Source: Treponema sp. (GTDB lineage Bacteria > Spirochaetota > Spirochaetia > Treponematales > Breznakiellaceae). Taken from it: a stretch of DNA of 9,872 nucleotides. The notes under the pieces were generated by a model that saw only the letters and a list, made by a program, of their open reading frames with translations, made no database searches and was not told the origin of the DNA. Of this stretch, positions 5,770 through 9,872 are shown one piece after another (the stretch's first letter is position 1; every line of letters begins with the position of its first letter). The stretch lies in the NCBI GenBank assembly GCA_031272575.1, contig JAISTO010000064.1, positions 1-9,872 of the forward strand, given 5' to 3'. The translations under genes were made by a program, and so were the position numbers.

Positions 5770-6630
5770 ATGATCATTAATCACAACCTCAGCGCAATGT
5801 TTGCGGACAGGTCCCTGAAAGTCACCCAGAATTATCTGGAAAAGAACATGGAAAAACTGTCCAGCGGTTACCGGATTAACCGCGCAGGCGACGACGCCTC
5901 GGGACTTGCGGTTTCCGAAAAGATGCGGAGCCAGATTCGCGGCCTCACGCAGGCTTCGCAGAACGCCCAGAACGGCATCTCGTTTATTCAGACGACCGAG
6001 GGCTACATCCAGGAGTCGCAGGACGTGATTCAGCGGCTCAGGGAACTGGCGGTGCAGGCGTCCAACGGCATCTACACCGACGAAGATCGTACCTACATTC
6101 AAATTGAAGTGTCCCAACTGGTGGACGAAATTGACCGCATTGCGTCACAGGCGCAGTTCAACGGTATGAACCTGCTTACCGGCCGTTTTGCGCGTCAGAC
6201 CGGCGTCAACACGGTGACCGCCTCGATGTGGTTCCACATAGGCGCGAACATGGATCAGCGCGAACAGGTTTTCATCGCCACGATGACGGCCGAAGCGCTC
6301 GGCCTCCGCAGCACCCGCGACCAGGAGATCATCAAACTCACGACGCCGGACAACGCGAACAGCACGATCGGCACACTGGACGAGGCGCTGAAGGTCCTCA
6401 ACAAGCAGCGCGCCGACCTGGGCGCGTACCAGAACCGCCTCGAGCATGCCATCCGCGGCCTCGATGTGGGCGCCGAAAACCTGCAGGCGGCAGAATCCCG
6501 TATCCGCGATACGGACATGGCCAACGAGACCGTGGGCTATACGAAAAACCAGATTCTTAGCCAGGCCGGCACCGCGATGCTGGCGCAGGCCAACCAGAGG
6601 GGTCAGGCGGTACTGCAACTGTTACAGTAA
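5770..6630 (+). CDS. flaB: Periplasmic flagellar filament core protein FlaB (flagellin)
   Basis: A 286-residue flagellin, the usual length of treponemal FlaB core proteins, which polymerise into the periplasmic flagella. The N-terminal D0/D1 part starts MIINHNLSAMF and contains the hallmark SSGYRINRAGDDASGLA (31-47) and QNAQNGISFIQTTEG (65-79). The middle ASMWFHIGANMDQR (151-164) is typical of spirochetes. The C-terminal D1/D0 part holds NKQRADLGAYQNRLEHA (211-227), ENLQAAESRIRDTDMA (236-251) and ends GQAVLQLLQ. There are no surface D2/D3 domains, as expected for a sheathed periplasmic filament. The start is the ATG at 5770, supported by AAAGGAG 8 nt upstream and by the family N-terminus; the in-frame GTG at 5761 overlaps that ribosome site. 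It is transcribed from a sigma28 promoter through a structured leader. No terminator is visible after its stop, so it may share its mRNA with the next gene. Confidence 0.97.
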   Translation: MIINHNLSAMFADRSLKVTQNYLEKNMEKLSSGYRINRAGDDASGLAVSEKMRSQIRGLTQASQNAQNGISFIQTTEGYIQESQDVIQRLRELAVQASNGIYTDEDRTYIQIEVSQLVDEIDRIASQAQFNGMNLLTGRFARQTGVNTVTASMWFHIGANMDQREQVFIATMTAEALGLRSTRDQEIIKLTTPDNANSTIGTLDEALKVLNKQRADLGAYQNRLEHAIRGLDVGAENLQAAESRIRDTDMANETVGYTKNQILSQAGTAMLAQANQRGQAVLQLLQ

Positions 6631-6655
6631 GCATACTTTTCAATAAGGACGGTAT

Positions 6656-7663
6656 ATGAACAGCAAACTCAAGGCGGCAACGCCTCTCTGGCGCAAAGCG
6701 CTCGGCATCTTCGGCGCGGTGCTTTCCCTTATCGTATTCCCCTTCGGCTGCGAACAGTCCGGGGATCCGCGGCCGAGCGTCGTCGAGGAAGCACTCGGGC
6801 TTGAAAATGTCAACTCGCTGTACTGCGCCCTGGAGGCGATCGCTCCGGGGGAAATTACCGGCAGTGGAAGCGAAGGCACTTTCCCTGCCGCGAGAACGGT
6901 CACGCTGAGTGCATACGAGATCGCAGCCTACGAAACGACCTATCAACTATGGTATGCGGTGAGGGACTGGGCGCTCAGACATAACTACGTCTTTGCCAAC
7001 AAAGGCAGAGAGGGCTCTAACGGCGATACCGGCGCTCCTCCCGCCAGTGAACGCCTTCCGGTAACCTGCATCAGTTGGCGTGATGCGGCCGTATGGTGCA
7101 ACGCTTACAGCGAGGCTGACGGCAAGGAACCGGTCTACTATACCAGCAAAGACGAGGTGCTGCGCAGCGCCTCGTCTGAAACAAAGGTAACACAGGATAT
7201 CGACGACATCCGTGTCAAAGCTGACAAGTCCGGGTATCGGCTCCCCACAGAGGCGGAATGGGAGGCGGCGGCGCGGGGCGGCAAGCCAAGCACCAGTACT
7301 TCGTCGACCAACATGTGGAATTATCTCTATGCCGGCAGTCCTAACATATTTGACGTCGCATGGAACAACACAACTGAGGCGCGTGAAGTGGGAGATAAGA
7401 CGAAAAACGGCGCAAATCTCTACGACATGAGCGGCAATGTCTGGGAATGGTGTTATGATTGGTATGCTGCTAACGTAGGTGACGGCACTGTACTCGATCC
7501 CTCAGGCCCGCTTTACAGCACCTCTACGACAAAGAGGATAGCCAGAGGTGGCAGTTGGTATACTACGGATGATTCACTGTGTAGTGTGCGCGCGCGCCAT
7601 TCTATGCTCCCGTACACTACCGTGGACTCCGTCGGCTTCCGCGTGGTACTGCAAAACCCCTAG
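6656..7663 (+). CDS. Lipoprotein with formylglycine-generating-enzyme-like (FGE-sulfatase/SUMF1) domain
   Basis: A 335-residue protein. It begins with a basic N-terminus, a hydrophobic stretch (about 15-30) and Cys32 in FPFGC, a plausible spirochetal lipobox, so it is probably a lipoprotein. Residues 78-335 have the FGE fold: VTLSAYEIAAYETTY (82-96), VTCISWRDAAVWCNAYSE (136-153), GYRLPTEAEWEAAARGG (193-209), NLYDMSGNVWEWCYDWY (254-270), RGGSW (297-301) and GFRVV (327-331). True copper-dependent FGE uses a C-terminal cysteine pair; here the equivalent stretch shows only Cys309 (SLCSVRARHS), so enzymatic activity is doubtful and a binding (C-type lectin-like) role is more likely. AAGGA lies 6 nt before the ATG. 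It starts 25 nt after flaB with no terminator between. Its second half is about 50 percent GC by counting sample lines, against about 73 percent in the TPR gene, hinting at a different origin. The partner or target is unknown. Confidence 0.85.
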   Translation: MNSKLKAATPLWRKALGIFGAVLSLIVFPFGCEQSGDPRPSVVEEALGLENVNSLYCALEAIAPGEITGSGSEGTFPAARTVTLSAYEIAAYETTYQLWYAVRDWALRHNYVFANKGREGSNGDTGAPPASERLPVTCISWRDAAVWCNAYSEADGKEPVYYTSKDEVLRSASSETKVTQDIDDIRVKADKSGYRLPTEAEWEAAARGGKPSTSTSSTNMWNYLYAGSPNIFDVAWNNTTEAREVGDKTKNGANLYDMSGNVWEWCYDWYAANVGDGTVLDPSGPLYSTSTTKRIARGGSWYTTDDSLCSVRARHSMLPYTTVDSVGFRVVLQNP

Positions 7664-7681
7664 TCAGAAATTTTACCAGCG

Positions 7682-7712
7682 GTAGATTCCGCGCCTTGAG
7701 CGCGGAATCTAC
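7682..7712 (+). terminator. Perfect 13-bp hairpin after the FGE-like gene (possible terminator)
   Basis: GTAGATTCCGCGC (7682-7694), loop CTTGA (7695-7699), GCGCGGAATCTAC (7700-7712), all 13 pairs matching. It lies 18 nt after the stop at 7663 and before the next promoter, where a terminator is expected. No T-run follows on the plus strand (ACATCCCTTCCC), so it is not a standard intrinsic terminator; it may instead protect the mRNA 3' end or be a dispersed palindromic repeat. Confidence 0.45.
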
Positions 7713-7757
7713 ATCCCTTCCCGCATCGCGTACAAGTCCCCAGTCCCAAGCACCCCC

Positions 7758-7787
7758 TTCACTTATTATACGCATATACGCTATACT
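7758..7787 (+). promoter_or_regulatory. Sigma70-type promoter of the TPR-DksA-like gene pair
   Basis: TTCACT (7758-7763, 4 of 6 to TTGACA), 18-bp spacer, TATACT (7782-7787), then six bases and the ATG at 7794. This is the same spacing as the XRE promoter. The spacer has an 8-bp direct repeat, TATACGCA/TATACGCT (7767-7782), which could be an operator or merely part of the AT-rich box. There is no Shine-Dalgarno before the ATG. Confidence 0.65.
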
Positions 7788-7793
7788 GTCTCT

Positions 7794-8456
7794 ATGAAAA
7801 AGATTCTGTTGTGTCTTGCCCTGGTTTGTGCCGCGGGGCAGGGTTTTGGGCAGGAGGGGGAAAAGCCCGACGCGCTCGCGGCGTACCGCCGGGGCCGGGA
7901 CGCGGAAGGGCGCAGGCCCGCGGAGGCGGAGCGTTACTACGCGGACTCCGTGCGAATCTGCAATGACGAGATTGCGCAAAACCGCGCGACGCGGGACACC
8001 TACACGGTGCTCTGCTGGACTCTGCAGCGGCAAAAAAAGTACCGCGACGTGCTGTCCTGGGGGGAGCGCGGAAGGGGCCTCTACCCCGACGACCTCCGCA
8101 TAGTGGAGATAATGGGGGAGGCGTATTTTTATCTTGACAACTACGCCGCGTCCCTCCGCTCCATGCAGCGCTACATCAACGGCCTCCCCCGGGGGGACAG
8201 AGCCGCGAACGCGTTCTTCTTTTCCGGCGAAATCTACCGCCTGCAAAAAAAGTTCCGCAAGGCGGACATCGCGTACAGCGCGGCGGTGAATCTGGAGCGG
8301 TCGAACGCGCTCTGGTGGTACCGGCTGGGACTTGCGCGGGAGGGCGCCGGGGAAAACGCGGACGCGGCTGCGGCTTTTAAGCAGGCAATACAATTGAATC
8401 CAAACTATCCGGAAGCAAAAGACGGCCTTGCGCGGGTGCAGGCAAAGGGGACATAA
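7794..8456 (+). CDS. Exported tetratricopeptide-repeat (TPR) protein
   Basis: A 220-residue protein with a Sec signal peptide (MKK, hydrophobic to about residue 17, likely cleavage near Gly19-Gln20), so probably periplasmic. Four TPR-like helix pairs follow at roughly 68-100, 102-130, 137-170 and 171-204; the last is the most canonical, with AWWY-type packing residues (NALWWYRLGLA) and the ending AIQLNPNYPEA. TPR arrays bind other proteins and do not identify a partner. The stop overlaps the start of the DksA-like gene by one base (TAATG, 8454-8458), so the two are translated together. A TPR gene followed by a DksA-like gene is, as I recall, also found in Treponema pallidum. The start at 7794 is set by the signal peptide and by a promoter ending six bases upstream. 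Confidence 0.82.
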   Translation: MKKILLCLALVCAAGQGFGQEGEKPDALAAYRRGRDAEGRRPAEAERYYADSVRICNDEIAQNRATRDTYTVLCWTLQRQKKYRDVLSWGERGRGLYPDDLRIVEIMGEAYFYLDNYAASLRSMQRYINGLPRGDRAANAFFFSGEIYRLQKKFRKADIAYSAAVNLERSNALWWYRLGLAREGAGENADAAAAFKQAIQLNPNYPEAKDGLARVQAKGT

Positions 8457-8812
8457 TGGACGAAAAATTTGTCAAAAAGATGGAACACGCGCTCCTTGCG
8501 CTGAAGCGGGAGATCGTGACCAATCTTATCTCGGGAAGCGCCGAATTCCGCGGCATCGTGGACCGGATGCATCCGAAAGACCTGGCCGATGTCGCGTCGG
8601 ACGATATAGACCGAAAGATGATAGAGACCCTGGGCTCGCAGGAACTGAAGCGCCTCCGCTTGATCGACTCCGCGATCACGCGGATCAAGCAGGGGAAGTA
8701 CGGCATCTGCCTGAAGTGCGGGAAAAAGATTCCGCAGGGAAGGCTCGAAGCCATACCTTACGCGCTGCAGTGCGTCGAATGCAAGAGTGAAGAGGAGCGC
8801 CGGAACCGGTAG
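8456..8812 (+). CDS. DksA/TraR-family zinc-finger protein
   Basis: A 118-residue protein. Residues 1-80 are predicted to form the coiled-coil hairpin and 82-118 the C4 zinc finger, with cysteines 85, 88, 106 and 109 (CLKC...CVEC), the standard spacing of the family. DksA-type proteins insert their coiled coil into the secondary channel of RNA polymerase and adjust transcription, often with ppGpp. The coil-tip motif DxxDxA appears as DDIDRK (49-54): both acidic residues are kept but the alanine is lysine, so tip activity may differ from E. coli DksA. The protein is shorter than E. coli DksA (151 residues) and nearer to TraR/short DksA-like forms. Shine-Dalgarno AAAGGGG lies just upstream and the ATG overlaps the TPR stop. 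The family is secure; the regulon is unknown. Confidence 0.9.
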   Translation: MDEKFVKKMEHALLALKREIVTNLISGSAEFRGIVDRMHPKDLADVASDDIDRKMIETLGSQELKRLRLIDSAITRIKQGKYGICLKCGKKIPQGRLEAIPYALQCVECKSEEERRNR

Positions 8813-8821
8813 GCCAGCCCC

Positions 8822-9505
8822 TCAGCCGATCACCGTGCCGACAAAGGGGCGCCCCTCGAGGATGCCGCGCAGGTTCGGCAGGTCCTTCCCGGCCGCGCAG
8901 ATGACCCGCAGACCGGCCTCGGAGGCGGCCTTGCTCGCCACCGGATCGAAGGGCGTGTTTTTCCCCGGCGCCCACTCGCTGCCCACAAGACGCCGGAAGT
9001 CCGGCCACGAGATCGCGCTGAGCGGCCTTGCGTTCGGGTCTACCCGCGGGTCCGCCGTGTACACCTGCGCTATGTTCGACAGGTTGATCACCGTATCCGC
9101 CCCAAAGCGCAGGGCCAGCAGCACGGCATCGTTGTCCGAGGAAAAGCCCGGCTTCCAGCCTGCCGCCACCAGGACGCGCCCCTCAAACGAAAGCGGCCCC
9201 GTCGGGTCGGTGACCACCGGGTCCGGGCACCACTCGCTGAAGACCGCCCGCACCAGTTGGGCATTGAGCCGCGTCGCCATGACCCCGATCCAGTCCGCCT
9301 CCGCGTCCGTGCCCCCCCCGCAGACCGCCCGATAGGCCCCCTGCCACGCGCGCGCCGGCCCCCCGCCCCCCGTCACAAAAATGAAGCGCCGCCCCGCGTC
9401 CGCGCGGAGCGCCTCGTCAATAAGGGCCCGAAAGTCCCCCAGGAACCCCTCGTCCACCCGATCCGGCGCCACAATCGACCCGCCCAACGAAATCACTGTG
9501 ATCAT
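8822..9505 (-). CDS. pyrH: UMP kinase, archaeal/spirochete type
   Basis: A 227-residue cytoplasmic kinase of the amino-acid kinase fold. It should phosphorylate UMP to UDP with ATP in pyrimidine nucleotide synthesis. Visible motifs: ISLGGSI (5-11) for phosphate binding, VTGGGGPAR (44-52), SSDNDAVLLA (122-131) and NIAQVYTADPR (144-154), which binds the nucleotide, and PFDPVAS (185-191). The N-terminal SLGGS without the lysine of common bacterial PyrH, together with the length, matches the subfamily found in archaea and spirochetes. The ATG at 9505 is chosen because the first strand starts at residue 2 and a promoter ends 6 nt before it; a longer open frame to 9613 crosses that promoter. It converges on the DksA-like gene with only 9 bases between stop codons and no clear terminator there. 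A run of eight G (9312-9319) encodes Gly63-Gly65. Confidence 0.9.
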   Translation of the reverse strand: MITVISLGGSIVAPDRVDEGFLGDFRALIDEALRADAGRRFIFVTGGGGPARAWQGAYRAVCGGGTDAEADWIGVMATRLNAQLVRAVFSEWCPDPVVTDPTGPLSFEGRVLVAAGWKPGFSSDNDAVLLALRFGADTVINLSNIAQVYTADPRVDPNARPLSAISWPDFRRLVGSEWAPGKNTPFDPVASKAASEAGLRVICAAGKDLPNLRGILEGRPFVGTVIG

Positions 9506-9511
9506 GCTTTC

Positions 9512-9540
9512 AGTATACTCGAGCGGGTGCGTTAAGTCAA
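9512..9540 (-). promoter_or_regulatory. Sigma70-type promoter of the UMP kinase gene
   Basis: On the minus strand: TTGACT (9540-9535), 17-bp spacer, TATACT (9517-9512), six bases (GAAAGC), ATG at 9505. The -10 box and its 6-nt distance to the ATG are identical to those of the XRE and TPR promoters. A run of seven G (9549-9543) lies just upstream of the -35. The transcript would start at or next to the start codon. Confidence 0.75.
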
Positions 9541-9596
9541 GGCCCCCCCATTCCCGCTCAGCAATTTTACATTTAAAAATAAACCACGGACTCCGC

Positions 9597-9615
9597 ACTT
9601 GCCCTGTGGGCAAGT
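9597..9615. repeat. 8-bp perfect hairpin in the right intergenic region
   Basis: ACTTGCCC (9597-9604), loop TGT, GGGCAAGT (9608-9615). No gene on either strand ends just before it and no T-run follows, so it is not assigned as a terminator. It interrupts a stretch (AAACCACGGACTCC, from 9581) that resembles one end of the interspersed repeats further right. Confidence 0.5.
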
Positions 9616-9640
9616 ATTGACCCTACTGACGTGATTTTTA

Positions 9641-9730
9641 GCCACAAAGGTGCCGGAGAAACACAAAGGAATGAAAAAAGACTTAATACTAAGCCTCATG
9701 GGTACTTTTGTGTCCTTGTTGGTTGAATTT
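9641..9730. repeat. Imperfect inverted-repeat element (CCACAAAGG type)
   Basis: The left arm GCCACAAAGG...ACACAAAGGA (9641-9670) is partly complementary to the right arm around TTTTGTGTCCTTGTTGGTT (9706-9724). The arms flank about 35 bases of AT-rich sequence. Elements of the form CCACAAAGG...CCTTTGTGG are common interspersed intergenic palindromes in many bacterial genomes (recalled, not searched). No coding potential is seen. Confidence 0.5.
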
Positions 9731-9774
9731 TTATATATTTGAGCCCCCTCCGAAAAGTCAAGGATTCAAGAATT

Positions 9775-9872
9775 CAACCGCGAATTACATGAATTAGTAG
9801 CAACTTCGTTGCTAACGAATGAACACGAATTTTAAGAATAATATTCGCGTACATTCGTGTAAATTAGCGTAA
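9775..9872. repeat. Interspersed palindromic repeat (CGCGAATTACA / TTCGTGTAAATT type), cut by the window edge
   Basis: The left part CCGCGAATTACATGAATT (9779-9795) is an imperfect reverse complement of the right part ATTCGTGTAAATTAGCG (9853-9869). The right part shows a 10-bp period: TTCGCGTACA (9844-9853), TTCGTGTAAA (9854-9863), TTAGCGTAA (9864-9872). A small perfect hairpin, TAGCAAC-TTC-GTTGCTA (9798-9814), sits inside the left arm, between CGAATTACAT/GAATTAGTAG and CGAATGAACA/CGAATTTTAA, as if inserted. Between 9731 and 9774 I see only AT-rich sequence with no gene. Confidence 0.6.

Noticed and set aside
7540..7663. Variable region of a diversity-generating retroelement in the FGE-like gene
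   Set aside because: The FGE/C-type-lectin fold is a known target class, but the 3' end is not rich in AAC codons and no reverse transcriptase or template repeat is in the window.
8813..8821. Bidirectional terminator between the converging DksA-like and UMP kinase genes
   Set aside because: Only 9 bases separate the stops and no stem with a T-run could be read there.
9506..9613. N-terminal extension of the UMP kinase gene to 9613
   Set aside because: It runs through the TTGACT-TATACT promoter and the G7 run; the fold starts at the ATG at 9505 (MITVISLGG).
9775..9872. CRISPR array at the right edge
   Set aside because: The repeating unit is only 10 bp and directly tandem, with no spacers and no cas genes.

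Overview
The window reads as GC-rich chromosome from a spirochete of the Treponema group. The strongest evidence is a flagellin core gene matching treponemal FlaB closely in length and sequence. It is supported by a UMP kinase of the type shared by archaea and spirochetes, by a TPR protein directly followed by a DksA/TraR-type zinc-finger protein, and by a formylglycine-generating-enzyme-like lipoprotein of a kind that treponemes carry in many copies. The species cannot be named from the sequence. The mix resembles gut or free-living treponemes more than the reduced pathogens.

Layout. Positions 1-84 hold an AT-rich 10-bp tandem repeat of an interspersed type. Positions 85-5463 (minus strand) hold one compact gene cluster, in transcription order: a cupin-type XRE regulator, an AMP-forming acyl-CoA synthetase (ATGA overlap), an exported von Willebrand A protein (40-nt gap) and IorA, the alpha subunit of indolepyruvate:ferredoxin oxidoreductase (6-nt gap). 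The synthetase and IorA fit arylacetate/2-oxoacid chemistry. The window ends before any iorB is seen. Positions 5464-5769 are a divergent control region: a sigma70-type promoter for the regulator and a near-perfect sigma28 promoter for flaB lie back to back, and flaB then has a leader of about 220 nt made of consecutive hairpins with CsrA-like GGA sites. flaB (5770-6630) is followed after 25 nt by the lipoprotein gene (6656-7663), which is visibly less GC-rich than its surroundings. A perfect 13-bp hairpin follows. Next come the TPR gene and the DksA-like gene (7794-8812, overlapping stop/start), which converge on the UMP kinase gene (8822-9505, minus). Positions 9506-9872 contain the kinase promoter and a patchwork of interspersed palindromic repeats.

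The most notable signal is a shared promoter geometry. Three unrelated genes (XRE-cupin, TPR, UMP kinase) each have TATACT exactly 6 nt before the ATG, a TTGACA-like box 17-18 bp further upstream, and no convincing Shine-Dalgarno sequence. The +1 would then fall on or next to the start codon, so these mRNAs are predicted to be leaderless. Most of the non-promoter-proximal genes, and flaB with its long leader, have ordinary Shine-Dalgarno sequences.

Other points: mononucleotide tracts of 10 G inside two adjacent genes of the operon, and C tracts inside one promoter spacer, suggest possible slippage-based variation. A glycine/proline-rich in-frame repeat is inserted in the linker of IorA. All assignments come from reading motifs by eye; no database search was run.
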